Of a stretch of 22,202 nt of DNA, positions 1-7,629 are shown one piece after another. The notes under the pieces are model-generated. The model was given only the letters and a program-made list of their open reading frames with translations, was not told the origin of the DNA and did not search any database. Position numbers and translations under genes: made by a program. How positions within the stretch are numbered: position 1 is the stretch's first letter; each line of letters begins with the position of its first letter. The stretch comes from Accumulibacter sp. (GTDB taxonomy: Bacteria; Pseudomonadota; Gammaproteobacteria; Burkholderiales; Rhodocyclaceae), in the NCBI GenBank assembly GCA_031264825.1, contig JAISDL010000098.1, forward strand, positions 1-22,202, in the 5' to 3' direction.

Positions 1-16
1 CCCGCGCGGCCGGTTA

Positions 17-1528
17 TCAGAAACGCAGCGAAAACAGGATCGCGGCGAGCAAGGCGGCGATCAGCGCCAGGAGGATCGGCACGAGGTTTTGTCCGCGCGG
101 CGGCGGCGCTTTCGACTTCGCGGCTTTTTCGCGCAGGAGCGCCTGATGGACGAGGCGCGGAATCTGCGGGAGCGCGCGCGACCAGAACGGCGCTTCGCAC
201 CGAATCGTCCGCACGACGCTCCGCCAGCCGATTTCTTCCTTCATCCAGCGTTCGAGGAAGGGTTTGGCGGTCTTCCAGAGGTCGAGGTCGGGGTCCAAGT
301 CGCGTCCCATACCCTCAATGTTGAGCAAGGTTTTTTGCAGCATGATCAACTGCGGCTGAATCTCGATGTTGAAGCGGCGCGAGGTCTGAAAAAGCTGGAG
401 CAGCAGGCGGCCAAACGAGATTTCGTGCAAGGGACGGTCGAAAACCGGCTCGCAGACCGTTCGGATCGCCGAGGCGAATTCGTCGACGCGCGTTTCGGGC
501 GGCGCCCAGCCGGCTTCGATCTGCGTCGTCGCGACGCGCTTGTAGTCGCGCCGGAAAAACGCGAGCAGGTTCTGCGCGAGGTAGCTCTTGTCCTCGTCGG
601 TCAGCATGCTGACGATGCCGAAATCGAGCGCGATGTACTTTCCGAGGTTCGTCGCGTCGACCGCGACGAAAACGTTCCCGGGGTGCATGTCGGCGTGAAA
701 AAATCCGTCGCGGAAAACCTGCGTGAAGAAAATCTCGACGCCCGCGCTCGACAGCGCCGAAAGGTCGACGCCGGCTTCGATCAGGCGGTCTTTCCGGCTG
801 ACGGGTACGCCGTGCATACGCTCCATGACCATGACGGTCGGCGTGCAGAAATCCCAATAGACTTCGGGGACCAACAGGAGTTCCGAATTCGCAAAATTGC
901 GGCGAAGCTCCGAGCAGTTGGCCGCTTCGCGCGTGAGGTCGAGTTCGTCGTAGAGGTGGCGCGCGAATTCGGCGACGACTTCGCGCGGCTTTAAGCGCCG
1001 CCCGTCCCGCCAGACGGCGCTCAGCAGCGCGGCGAGGCCGTCGAGGAGCGAAAGGTCGTGCGCGATGACGCCGCGAATGTCGGGACGCAGGATTTTGACG
1101 GCGACTTCGCGCTCGCCGCAACGTGCGAAATGAACCTGCGCGACCGACGCGCTGGCGACCGGAACCGCGTCGAACTCGGAGAAAACTTCCGACGCGGGCC
1201 TGCCGTAGGCCGCCTCGATGCGCGCGAGCGCCTGTTCCGGCGGACACGGCGGGACGCTGTCCTGCAACTTGGCGAGTTCGTCGGCGATGTCGGGCGGCAG
1301 GAGGTCGCGGCGCGTCGAAAGCACCTGGCCGAATTTGACGAAGATCGGCCCGAGCGCTTCGAGCGCTTGGCGCAGGCGGACGGCGCGCGGCGCGGTGAAA
1401 CCGCGTCTTGACAGAAGCGCCCGGAAAAACGCCGCCGCCCCGCCCGCCGGCTCGACCTCGAAAATCATCGCGTCGACGCCGAACCGGCGGAGGACGCTGA
1501 GAATTTTGGCGAGTCGAAAGAGATACAT
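17..1528 (-). CDS. ubiB: UbiB-family ABC1/ADCK-like atypical kinase (ubiquinone biosynthesis)
   Basis: This 503-residue protein is a full-length member of the UbiB/COQ8 family, membrane-associated atypical kinases or ATPases needed for ubiquinone synthesis. Family hallmarks are visible: the KxGQ motif (K65-Q68), the Ala-rich nucleotide loop ASASVAQVH (about 125-133) with the VAVK lysine nearby, the catalytic HADMHPGN segment (about 280-287) and the DFG motif inside ALDFGIV (about 303). A hydrophobic C-terminal segment (about 481-501) fits the membrane anchor of bacterial UbiB. The start ATG gives MYLFRLAKIL; no strong Shine-Dalgarno precedes it. The gene is divergent from argS, about 100 bp apart, rather than downstream of ubiE and ubiJ as is common elsewhere. 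Its stop lies 17 bases from the window edge, so any operon partner downstream is out of view. The family call is firm; the exact biochemical role of UbiB is incompletely known. Confidence 0.95.
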   Translation of the reverse strand: MYLFRLAKILSVLRRFGVDAMIFEVEPAGGAAAFFRALLSRRGFTAPRAVRLRQALEALGPIFVKFGQVLSTRRDLLPPDIADELAKLQDSVPPCPPEQALARIEAAYGRPASEVFSEFDAVPVASASVAQVHFARCGEREVAVKILRPDIRGVIAHDLSLLDGLAALLSAVWRDGRRLKPREVVAEFARHLYDELDLTREAANCSELRRNFANSELLLVPEVYWDFCTPTVMVMERMHGVPVSRKDRLIEAGVDLSALSSAGVEIFFTQVFRDGFFHADMHPGNVFVAVDATNLGKYIALDFGIVSMLTDEDKSYLAQNLLAFFRRDYKRVATTQIEAGWAPPETRVDEFASAIRTVCEPVFDRPLHEISFGRLLLQLFQTSRRFNIEIQPQLIMLQKTLLNIEGMGRDLDPDLDLWKTAKPFLERWMKEEIGWRSVVRTIRCEAPFWSRALPQIPRLVHQALLREKAAKSKAPPPRGQNLVPILLALIAALLAAILFSLRF

Positions 1529-1559
1529 GGCGACGGGTGCGGCGCGAAGCGCAAAACGA

Positions 1560-1580
1560 AATCGAGAGTTTATCTCGATT
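1560..1580. promoter_or_regulatory. Perfect 8-bp dyad in the ubiB/argS divergent promoter region
   Basis: AATCGAGA (1560-1567) and TCTCGATT (1573-1580) form a perfect inverted repeat with a 5-base spacer. It lies between two divergent genes and just upstream of the TATAAT hexamer of argS, so it would overlap the -35 region. That placement suits a dimeric regulator's operator, but no regulator is identified. It could also simply be a small RNA or DNA hairpin. Confidence 0.35.
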
Positions 1581-1595
1581 CGTCGGGCGGCATCG

Positions 1596-1601
1596 TATAA
1601 T
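1596..1601 (+). promoter_or_regulatory. Probable -10 box of the argS promoter
   Basis: A perfect TATAAT lies 27 bp upstream of the argS ATG, so transcription would start near 1608 and leave a leader of roughly 20 bases. No good TTGACA-like hexamer is found 16-18 bp further upstream; the dyad at 1560-1580 occupies that place. The call rests on the -10 match and position only. Confidence 0.45.
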
Positions 1602-1627
1602 TGAAATTTTTACTCAAGCATTTTCGA

Positions 1628-3403
1628 ATGTCTCACGAACTCAAGGGCCAGCTCGCCGGACTGATGCGCGCCGCGCTCGAAGAAGTCTTTCCCGATCAGC
1701 GCGATTCCGAGGTCTTTCTCGAACGCCCCAAACTCGCGCGACACGGCGACTTTTCCTGCAACCTCGCGATGCGGCTCGCGCGCCCGCTCTCACGCGCGCC
1801 GCGCGAGCTTGCGCGGCTTCTCATCGCGGCGATTCCGCAGTCTCCCCTCGTCGAGAAGACCGAAATCGCCGGCGCGGGCTTCATCAACTTTTACCTGCTC
1901 CCGGCGGCGCGGCTCGAAGTCATTCGCGCGATTCTTGCCGAAAAAGACGACTACGGGCGTTCCGACGCGGGCGCGAAAAAGACGCTTCAGATCGAATTCG
2001 TCTCGGCGAACCCGACGGGGCCGCTCCACGTCGGCCACGGGCGCGGCGCGGCTTACGGCGCGAGCCTCGCCAATGTGATGGCCTTCGCCGGGTGGGACGT
2101 CACGCGCGAATACTACGTCAACGACGCGGGGCGCCAGATGGACATCCTCGCCGTTTCGGTCTGGCTGCGTTATCAGACGCTTTTCGACGAAGGCGGCGCG
2201 TCCGCCGCTCTGTTCCCGCCGAACGCGTATCAGGGCGATTACGTCGTCGACATGGCAAAACAGCTCAAGGCCGAGTACGGCGGCGAGTTCGCGCGCGCCG
2301 CCGCAGACGTGTCGGCCGATCTGCCGCCCCTGCCCCCGCCCGGATGCGCGGACGACGCGGCCAAAGAAATGCGCGAAGCGCGGCTCGACGCGCTGATCGC
2401 GCGCGCGAAAGCGCTGCTCGGCGACGCCTGGGACGTGATCCACCACCACGCGCTGACGACGCAGCTCGCCGAATGCCGGAACGACCTCGAAGAATTCGGC
2501 GTCTTTCACGACGTCTGGTTTTCGGAAAAAGCCCTCTACGACACCGGGCTCGTCGCACGATGCGTCGAGCGGCTCGAAAAAGCCGGCTACGTCCATACGA
2601 AAGACGGCGCGAAATGGTTTCGCTCGACGGCTTTCGGTGACGAAAAGGATCGCGTCGTCGTCCGCGAAAACGGCGTGTACACCTACTTCGCGTCGGACAT
2701 CGCGTACCACCTGAATAAATTCGAGCGGGGTTTCGACCGCATCGTCGACGTCTGGGGCGCCGACCACCACGGCTACATCCCGCGCGTCAAGGGCGCGGTC
2801 GCAGCGCTCGGCCTCGACGCGGAAAAGCTCGAAATCGCGCTCGTCCAGTTCGCCGTGCTCTACCGCGACGGGAAAAAAGTCTCGATGTCGACGCGTTCGG
2901 GCGAATTCGTTTCCTTGCGCACCTTGCGCGAAGAAGTCGGCAACGACGCGTGCCGTTTCTTCTACATCCTCCGCAAATCCGACCAGCACCTCGACTTCGA
3001 CCTCGACCTCGCGAGGAGCCAGACCAACGAAAACCCGGTGTACTATATCCAGTACGCGCACGCGCGCCTCTGTTCGGTGCTCGCGCAGTGGGGGGGAGAA
3101 ACCGCGGCGCTCGACTTCGCCGACCTGTCAAGGCTCGACCACCCGCTCGAACTCGCGCTCGCCTCGCGCCTCTCCGAATTTCCCGAAATCGTCGAGGCGG
3201 CTGCGAGGGAACTCGCGCCGCACGCGGTCGCCTTTTATCTGAAAGAGCTGGCGGCCGACTTCCACAGCTACTATAATGCCGAACGCATTCTCGTCGACGA
3301 CCCGGCGGTCAAGGTCGCCCGTCTCGCGCTGGCTGCCGCCGTGCGGCAGGTCGTCCGCAACGGTCTGAAGATTCTCGGCGTAAGCTGCCCTGAATCCATG
3401 TAA
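1628..3403 (+). CDS. argS: Arginyl-tRNA synthetase
   Basis: This 591-residue class I synthetase attaches arginine to tRNA-Arg in the cytoplasm. The HIGH-type motif appears as HVGH in NPTGPLHVGHGRGAAYG (about residues 134-137). WGADHHGY, typical of ArgS, follows, and a degenerate KMSKS region, KKVSMSTR, lies near residues 416-423. The C-terminal DALR anticodon-binding domain begins around NPVYYIQYAHARLCSVL, and the N-terminal additional domain precedes HVGH. I chose ATG 1628 (MSHELKGQL) because an in-frame TTG at 1601 is part of the TATAAT box. There is no clear Shine-Dalgarno. The gene starts a co-directional run with the SPOR-domain gene (17-bp gap) and dsbA, an order I associate with betaproteobacteria. 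Confidence 0.96.
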   Translation: MSHELKGQLAGLMRAALEEVFPDQRDSEVFLERPKLARHGDFSCNLAMRLARPLSRAPRELARLLIAAIPQSPLVEKTEIAGAGFINFYLLPAARLEVIRAILAEKDDYGRSDAGAKKTLQIEFVSANPTGPLHVGHGRGAAYGASLANVMAFAGWDVTREYYVNDAGRQMDILAVSVWLRYQTLFDEGGASAALFPPNAYQGDYVVDMAKQLKAEYGGEFARAAADVSADLPPLPPPGCADDAAKEMREARLDALIARAKALLGDAWDVIHHHALTTQLAECRNDLEEFGVFHDVWFSEKALYDTGLVARCVERLEKAGYVHTKDGAKWFRSTAFGDEKDRVVVRENGVYTYFASDIAYHLNKFERGFDRIVDVWGADHHGYIPRVKGAVAALGLDAEKLEIALVQFAVLYRDGKKVSMSTRSGEFVSLRTLREEVGNDACRFFYILRKSDQHLDFDLDLARSQTNENPVYYIQYAHARLCSVLAQWGGETAALDFADLSRLDHPLELALASRLSEFPEIVEAAARELAPHAVAFYLKELAADFHSYYNAERILVDDPAVKVARLALAAAVRQVVRNGLKILGVSCPESM

Positions 3404-3420
3404 AAAAACGGAAAGAACTC

Positions 3421-4035
3421 ATGAAACATCACTCGCCTTCACGAAAAACGTCCGCCGGGAACACGGTCACCGGGCTTTTCATCGGTCTCGTCGTCGGAAT
3501 GCTCGTTTCCGCCGCCGTCGTCTGGTATCTCAACAAGTCTCCGGTTCCTTTCGCCGGAACGGGCCGAACACTCCCCCGGCAGGAAAACGCGCAACCCCCG
3601 ACGCCGCTCGCGCTGCCGGGAAAACCCGGCGACCCGATTCCCGAAGTATCGCCCGACAAGCCGCGTTTCGATTTCTACAGGATTCTTCCGGGGAATACCG
3701 ACACGCTTCCCGCGCCGACACGGCCCGATACCACTGCTTCCGCACCGTCCGCGTCCGCCCCGGCGTCCGGCGCATCGGGCGCCAAGCCGGACCCGAAAGA
3801 CCCACCGACCGACCCCCTCTTCCTGCAAACGGGTTCCTTCCAGTCGGCCGGCGACGCCGACGGACAAAAAGCCCGCTTGGCGATGATGGGGATCGAAGCG
3901 TCGATCCAGCAAGTCATGGTGCAGGACAAAGTCTGGTACCGCGTTCGCATCGGCCCGTTCAAGAAGCAGGACGACCTCGCCGCCGTCCGCTCCGGTCTCG
4001 CCCGGCAAGGCATCCAGGCGAACACCGTCAAGTAG
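3421..4035 (+). CDS. FtsN-like SPOR-domain membrane protein
   Basis: This is a 204-residue single-pass inner-membrane protein. A short basic cytoplasmic tail is followed by one membrane segment (about residues 15-37). A long periplasmic Pro/Ala/Thr-rich low-complexity linker (about 45-130) then leads to a C-terminal SPOR domain (about 131-204). SPOR features visible are LFLQTGSFQSAGDA, the central KVWYRVRIGPF and the terminal SGLARQGIQANTV. SPOR domains bind denuded peptidoglycan at division septa, so a role in cell division or septal wall remodelling is likely. Whether this is the true FtsN is not settled by sequence, since betaproteobacteria carry several SPOR proteins. It starts 17 bp after argS with GGAAAG upstream of the ATG, so co-transcription with argS is likely. 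Confidence 0.85.
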   Translation: MKHHSPSRKTSAGNTVTGLFIGLVVGMLVSAAVVWYLNKSPVPFAGTGRTLPRQENAQPPTPLALPGKPGDPIPEVSPDKPRFDFYRILPGNTDTLPAPTRPDTTASAPSASAPASGASGAKPDPKDPPTDPLFLQTGSFQSAGDADGQKARLAMMGIEASIQQVMVQDKVWYRVRIGPFKKQDDLAAVRSGLARQGIQANTVK

Positions 4036-4048
4036 CGCCGAAAGTCAA

Positions 4049-4091
4049 GATTACGATAATGTAATCGGCGCGTCAGCTTTTTGTCGCGCCG
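4049..4091. promoter_or_regulatory. Two adjoining dyads upstream of dsbA
   Basis: GATTAC (4049-4054) and GTAATC (4061-4066) form a 6-bp dyad with a 6-base spacer. Directly beside it CGGCGCG (4066-4072) and CGCGCCG (4085-4091) form a 7-bp hairpin. The second has a T-run in its loop rather than after its stem, so it is not a standard intrinsic terminator. The pair sits in the 94-bp gap between the SPOR gene and dsbA and could mark a dsbA regulatory region. I found no convincing -35/-10 pair. Confidence 0.25.
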
Positions 4092-4129
4092 AAAGGTTTA
4101 GACTCACGTAAGTTCAAGGAGATATCGCC

Positions 4130-4786
4130 ATGCAAACTTGCTTTTTCCGATGGATCGCCGTTTTTCTGCTCGCCCTCGCCGGGTCTCTGCCCACGGCGTA
4201 TGCGCAGGACGCGCTCGTCGCCGGCGAGGACTACCGCGTCATCAACCCTCCGCTACTGACCGACACGCCGGAGAAAATCGAAGTCATCGAGTTTTTCTCT
4301 TACGCGTGCCCGCATTGCAGCGAACTGAACCCGCTCGTCGCGTCGTGGGCGTCCAGGCTGCCGTCGAGCGTCGTCGTAAAGCGCGTTCCGGTCAGCTTCA
4401 GCAACCCCCTCTATACGATCATGGCGCGTTTTTACTATGCGCTCGATGCGATCGGCGAAGAAGAGCGCCTGAGCAACGCCGTTTTCGACGCGATCCACAA
4501 CAAGAACCTCCGGCTCATCGATGAAAAAAGCATTACCGAATGGGTCGCTTCCCAAAACGTCGACCCGAAAAAATTCAGCGACGCGTTCAACGCCTTCGGA
4601 GTCGATAGCCGCGTCAAGCGCGCCGAGCAACTGCGAAAAGACGCCAGGATCAACGGTGTCCCCGCGCTCATCGTCGATGGCCGCTATCAGGTCGTATCGA
4701 ACCCCTCGTTCAAAAGCTACGCCGACTTTCTGACGCTGACGAACAAGGTCATCGAAAAGCGCCGCCAGGAACGCGCGGGGAAGTAG
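4130..4786 (+). CDS. dsbA: Periplasmic thiol:disulfide oxidoreductase DsbA
   Basis: This 218-residue exported thioredoxin-fold protein introduces disulfide bonds into periplasmic proteins and is normally reoxidised by DsbB. A signal peptide (residues 1-25, cleavage likely at AYA-QD) precedes the mature domain. The active site is C60-P-H-C63 in FFSYACPHCSEL, the classic DsbA CPHC. The helical insertion follows, then the cis-proline loop GVPALIVDG (P about 178). A good Shine-Dalgarno AAGGAG (4116-4121) lies 8 bases before the ATG. Length and motif order match the short betaproteobacterial DsbA type. It follows the SPOR gene by 94 bp, a gap that contains dyads, so it may have its own promoter. 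No DsbB is in the window. Confidence 0.93.
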   Translation: MQTCFFRWIAVFLLALAGSLPTAYAQDALVAGEDYRVINPPLLTDTPEKIEVIEFFSYACPHCSELNPLVASWASRLPSSVVVKRVPVSFSNPLYTIMARFYYALDAIGEEERLSNAVFDAIHNKNLRLIDEKSITEWVASQNVDPKKFSDAFNAFGVDSRVKRAEQLRKDARINGVPALIVDGRYQVVSNPSFKSYADFLTLTNKVIEKRRQERAGK

Positions 4787-4884
4787 CGCGTCTCAAACAC
4801 CGCGCCTGAACGCCCCCCTCCAATGAACGCCCTTGAGGGAACTCGCGGTCGGGGCGGCTCGCGCCGCTTGAAATCGACTCCGCG

Positions 4885-5769
4885 ATGAAACCCTTTCGCT
4901 CCGAATTCGTCCAGATACGCGAAAGGCGTATCCACGTCCGCGTCTGGGGCAATAACAACGCCCCGACGATCTTCTTTTTTCACGGATGGGGCGACACGGG
5001 CGCGTCGTTCCAGTTCGTCGTCGACGCCCTGGAACGCGACTGGCGCGTCGTCGCGCCCGATTGGCGGGGTTTCGGCGAGTCGCAATGGAACGACGGCGTC
5101 TACTACTTCCAGGACTACATCGCCGACCTCGACGCGCTGCTCGAACGCTACTCGCCGCAGACGCCCGCACGAATCGTCGGGCACAGCATGGGCGGCATCG
5201 TCGCGAGCCTCTACGCGGGAATCCGGCCCGAGCGCGTATCGCATTTCGCAAACCTCGAAGGCTTCGTTTTCTGGACCTCATCACCCGAAGAAAGCCCCGA
5301 GCGCTTCGAAGCCTGGCTCCGGCAGATCAGTATCCACAACACCGCCTTCCACCGCTACGCGCGCCGCGAGGAATTCGCCGAAAACCTGACGCGCAAGAAT
5401 CCGCGCCTCACACCCGATCGCGCCGCTTTTCTCTCGCGGAATTCGCTGCGCGTCGATGAAAAAGGCGGGTTCAGCTTCGCGGCGGACCCGCGCCACCGCT
5501 GGATCACGCCGCTGCTCCACCCGCTCGAAGAAGCGAAAGCGTGCTGGCGGCGCATCACCGCTCAAACGCTCTGGATCGCGGCGTCCGACTCGCCCGTCTC
5601 GAAACTCTTCGCCGCGCGTCCCGAAGAATTCCGCGAACGGATCGCGTGCTTTTCCGACGTGCGGCAGGTCCCGATCGAAGACAGCGGCCACAACATCCAC
5701 CACGACCAACCCGAACGCCTCGCGCGGCTCTTCGAAGAATTCTTCCCGTATTCAGAAAACAACGTATAG
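4885..5769 (+). CDS. Alpha/beta-hydrolase fold protein
   Basis: This 294-residue cytoplasmic hydrolase has a complete catalytic triad. The oxyanion-hole motif HGWGD is at 33-37, the nucleophile elbow GHSMGG has S101, the acid is probably D235 in AASDSP, and the histidine is H269 in EDSGHNIHHDQP. The cap region lies between about 135 and 215. Members include esterases, lactonases, epoxide hydrolases and dehalogenases; nothing here fixes the substrate. The start MKPFRSEFVQIRERRI is supported by alignment-like spacing to the first strand, though its Shine-Dalgarno is weak. The stop codon TAG lies inside the TATAGGTTGGG edge of a dispersed repeat that begins right there, so the last residue or two may come from the repeat. 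Confidence 0.85.
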   Translation: MKPFRSEFVQIRERRIHVRVWGNNNAPTIFFFHGWGDTGASFQFVVDALERDWRVVAPDWRGFGESQWNDGVYYFQDYIADLDALLERYSPQTPARIVGHSMGGIVASLYAGIRPERVSHFANLEGFVFWTSSPEESPERFEAWLRQISIHNTAFHRYARREEFAENLTRKNPRLTPDRAAFLSRNSLRVDEKGGFSFAADPRHRWITPLLHPLEEAKACWRRITAQTLWIAASDSPVSKLFAARPEEFRERIACFSDVRQVPIEDSGHNIHHDQPERLARLFEEFFPYSENNV

Positions 5770-5796
5770 GTTGGGGTGAGCGGAGCGATGCCCAAC
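5764..5796 (+). repeat. GTTGGG hairpin repeat, copy 1
   Basis: GTTGGG (5770-5775) and CCCAAC (5791-5796) form a hairpin preceded by the shared TATAG edge. The stop codon of the hydrolase (5767-5769) is inside that edge. It belongs to a family whose fuller copies carry GTTGGGCT...AGCCCAAC flanked by a TATACCG-like edge and a CGATTCCGCAGGC-like edge. The hairpin could act in mRNA 3'-end stability, but there is no T-run. Confidence 0.75.
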
Positions 5797-5870
5797 GGGA
5801 CGAGCGTCATTCCTGCAAAAGTGGCGCCGAGAACGCGAGATTTTGGCAAGGAACGGAGTGCCTATCAGGG

Positions 5871-5980
5871 TTCAGGAATCAAAAAACAAGAACCGCGAAA
5901 CACGCGAAAAGCGCGAAAAAGTAAATACAGACCTTTCGCGTCTTTCGCGCCTTTCGCGGTTGAAATCGGTTTTTATCTGA
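5871..5980 (+). repeat. 110-bp dispersed repeat, copy 1 (inverted partner at 21984-22089)
   Basis: This copy begins TTCAGGAATC, contains reiterated CGCGAAA-type units, and ends near ATCGGTTTTTATCTGA. Its reverse complement matches 21984-22089 almost throughout, with one internal indel of about 8-9 bp and a few substitutions. No stop-free reading frame here resembles a protein I recognise. The function is unknown. Confidence 0.85.
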
Positions 5981-6010
5981 TCCCTGTCGTCCTTTCAATC
6001 ATTCACACGC

Positions 6011-6056
6011 ATACGGAATCGTTGGGGTTCGCTCCGCTCACCGCCAACCTATACCG
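6011..6056 (-). repeat. GTTGGG hairpin repeat, copy 2 (reverse orientation)
   Basis: GTTGG (6021-6025) pairs with CCAAC (6044-6048). The flanks ATACGGAATC and CTATACCGCCG are reverse complements of the flanks in the forward copies near 21861-21970, giving the orientation. Confidence 0.75.
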
Positions 6057-6059
6057 CCG

Positions 6060-6114
6060 AGCCTGCGGAATCGTTGGGCTTCACACATTCGTTCAGCCCA
6101 ACCCATACCGCCGC
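6060..6114 (-). repeat. GTTGGGCT hairpin repeat, copy 3 (reverse orientation)
   Basis: GTTGGGCT (6073-6080) and AGCCCAAC (6095-6102) form a perfect 8-bp stem, flanked by GCCTGCGGAATC and CATACCGCCG. It sits head to tail with copy 2 and only about 35 bp from the presumed livK promoter. Confidence 0.8.
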
Positions 6115-6149
6115 ACCCATATTTTTTCAGAAAAAACCGTGAGGAGACC

Positions 6150-6177
6150 TTGTGGAACGCGAAGTTTCGGATAAAAT
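6150..6177 (+). promoter_or_regulatory. Possible sigma70 promoter for livK with upstream A-tract
   Basis: TTGTGG (6150-6155) and TAAAAT (6172-6177) are separated by 16 bp; the -10 matches TATAAT at five of six positions and the -35 at three. A T6/A6 inverted tract at 6122-6136 lies where an UP element would be. It predicts a leader of about 120 bases before the livK ATG. This is read by eye and not tested. Confidence 0.4.
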
Positions 6178-6220
6178 TTCCGCGTTTACTTTATTGAACA
6201 AAATAGGCGCCGGCTGGAAA

Positions 6221-6274
6221 TCTCCCCTGTCGGGAGACGGTCGCGCACGGGAGGGTTTAGCCCCTTTCCCGTGC
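6221..6274 (+). promoter_or_regulatory. Two hairpins in the livK leader, possible attenuator
   Basis: TCTCCC (6221-6226) pairs with GGGAGA (6232-6237). GCACGGGA (6245-6252) pairs with TCCCGTGC (6267-6274), with a further GGG/CCC inside. The second stem is followed by TTTCTGT, a short and poor U-tract. The pair lies between the presumed promoter and the livK Shine-Dalgarno AGGAG (6293-6297). I do not recognise a known riboswitch and saw no convincing leader peptide. Confidence 0.35.
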
Positions 6275-6303
6275 TTTCTGTAGCTTGAAACCAGGAGTCT
6301 CCC

Positions 6304-7479
6304 ATGCTGAAAAAAAATGCGTGCGTATTTGTCCTGAGCTGCCTGTCGGCCTTGTGCGCGCCGACCGCTCTTGCGGCGGGACCGACGATCAAGGTCGGTT
6401 TTCCCATTCCAATGACCGGTGAAATTCCCAAAGTCGGGGAGTCGTCGAAGTTCGCCGCCGAGCTTTACAGGGAAGAAATCAACGCGGCGGGCGGACTCGA
6501 AGTCGGCGGCAAAAAATATCCGCTGGAATTCATTTTCGAAGACAACGAGTCGAAGCCCGAAACCGCCGTCAACGTCACGCTCAAATTGATCGAGCGCGAC
6601 AACGTTTTGGCGATCATCGGCCCGCAGTCGTCGCGTCAGGCGGTTCCCGCCGCCGCGGTCGCCAACGACAACGAAGTCCCGATGATCACGCCGTGGTCTA
6701 CGAACCCGGAAGCGACGAAGGATAAGCCCTGGGTCTTCCGCGCGGCTTTCCTCGACCCGTTCCAGGCGCCCGTCGTCGCGGATTTCGCGGCGAAGCAGTT
6801 CAAGGCGAAGACCGCTGCCGTCCTTTTCGAGATTTCGAACGATTACTCGAAAGGTCTGGCGGACAATTTCAAGGGCGTCTGGGAAAATCGCAACGGGAAG
6901 GGGAGCGTCGTCGCTTTCGAGTCGCACGGCCCGAAAGACCAGGACTTCTCCGCGCAACTCACGAAAATGATCGCCGCGAAGCCCGATTTCATCTTCCTGC
7001 CGGAAAATTACAGTTTTGCCGCGCTCATCATCCCGCAGGCGCGCGACCTGGGCTACAAGGCCTCTTTCATGGGTTCGGACGCGTGGGGGTCGGCCGAGCT
7101 GATGAAACTCTGCGGCAACGCGTGCAAGGGTCAGTTTTTCTCGACGCATTACGCCGCGGCGGGCGCGCAGGGCAAGACCAAGGAATTCATCGACAAGTAC
7201 AACAAAAAATACGGTTACGTGCCCGACGACGTCGCCGCGCTGACGTGGGACGCCGTCACGCTGATCGCCGGCGCGGTACAGAAGGCCGGCGCGCTCGACG
7301 GCAATACGCGCGCGATGCGAAAGAAAATCCGCGACAATCTGGCGACCGTGCAGGAATTCAAGGGGATCACCGGCGACATGCGTTTCGACGCGCAGGGCGA
7401 CCCGATCAAGTGCGCCGTGATCGTCGCGATCGACGACAAGGGCGATTTTACTTTCAAGGAATCCGTCTGCCCGAAATGA
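6304..7479 (+). CDS. livK: Branched-chain amino-acid-type ABC importer, periplasmic binding protein
   Basis: This 391-residue exported protein captures the substrate for the LivHMGF importer encoded downstream. A signal peptide (about 1-24, cleavage near ALA-AG) is followed by the typical opening of the family, IKVGFPIPMTGEIPKVGESSKFAAELYREEINAAGG. The bilobal periplasmic-binding fold continues with LIERDNVLAIIGPQSSRQAVPAA and PMITPWSTNPEATKD. The fold also binds amides, urea and aromatic acids, so leucine, isoleucine or valine is only the default guess. Shine-Dalgarno AGGAG ends 6 bases before the ATG. It is the first gene of the cluster and is separated from livH by a hairpin-rich spacer, which could allow more binding protein than membrane parts. 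Confidence 0.9.
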   Translation: MLKKNACVFVLSCLSALCAPTALAAGPTIKVGFPIPMTGEIPKVGESSKFAAELYREEINAAGGLEVGGKKYPLEFIFEDNESKPETAVNVTLKLIERDNVLAIIGPQSSRQAVPAAAVANDNEVPMITPWSTNPEATKDKPWVFRAAFLDPFQAPVVADFAAKQFKAKTAAVLFEISNDYSKGLADNFKGVWENRNGKGSVVAFESHGPKDQDFSAQLTKMIAAKPDFIFLPENYSFAALIIPQARDLGYKASFMGSDAWGSAELMKLCGNACKGQFFSTHYAAAGAQGKTKEFIDKYNKKYGYVPDDVAALTWDAVTLIAGAVQKAGALDGNTRAMRKKIRDNLATVQEFKGITGDMRFDAQGDPIKCAVIVAIDDKGDFTFKESVCPK

Positions 7480-7492
7480 CGACACACCCCCT

Positions 7493-7629
7493 CGCGCGCC
7501 GACCGCCCGCGCGGCGGCGCGCGGAGACCGGGGGAACCCTCGATCGCCGCTCTCGGAGCACGGGCGCGGTGTCGGCGCGCGCGCGGCCGACGGCGCCCTC
7601 CCGTCCGGGCGCGTTTCCCGCGTAGCGGG
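7493..7629 (+). repeat. Hairpin-packed GC-rich spacer between livK and livH
   Basis: Four consecutive stems are visible. CGCGCGCCG (7493-7501) pairs with CGGCGCGCG (7515-7523), continuing inward as CCGC/GCGG around one unpaired A, so about 13 bp in total. GTCGGC (7571-7576) pairs with GCCGAC (7586-7591). GCGCCC (7593-7598) pairs with GGGCGC (7607-7612). CCCGC (7617-7621) pairs with GCGGG (7625-7629). No T-run follows any of them. In binding-protein operons such structures often protect the upstream mRNA or lower downstream transcription; here that is inference. Confidence 0.6.

Noticed and set aside
1601..1627. Upstream TTG start for argS
   Set aside because: It overlaps the TATAAT box and would add nine residues not expected before MSHELKGQL; ATG 1628 is preferred.
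4854..4867. GCGGC-TCGC-GCCGC stem between dsbA and the hydrolase
   Set aside because: Only five base pairs and followed by just two T; too weak at this GC content to call a terminator.
5871..6115. CRISPR array or spacer-like repeats
   Set aside because: The repeats are palindromic units in mixed orientations with no regular spacing and no unique spacers; no cas genes are present.
5776..6174. A plus-strand frame through the repeat gap after the hydrolase
   Set aside because: Its codons come from GTTGGG units and the 110-bp repeat, giving basic low-complexity text such as RKARKSK; no ribosome site or family resemblance.
7083..7625. A plus-strand frame bridging livK and the spacer before livH
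   Set aside because: Out of frame with livK, Arg-rich, and its extension reads through the hairpin spacer; no ribosome site.
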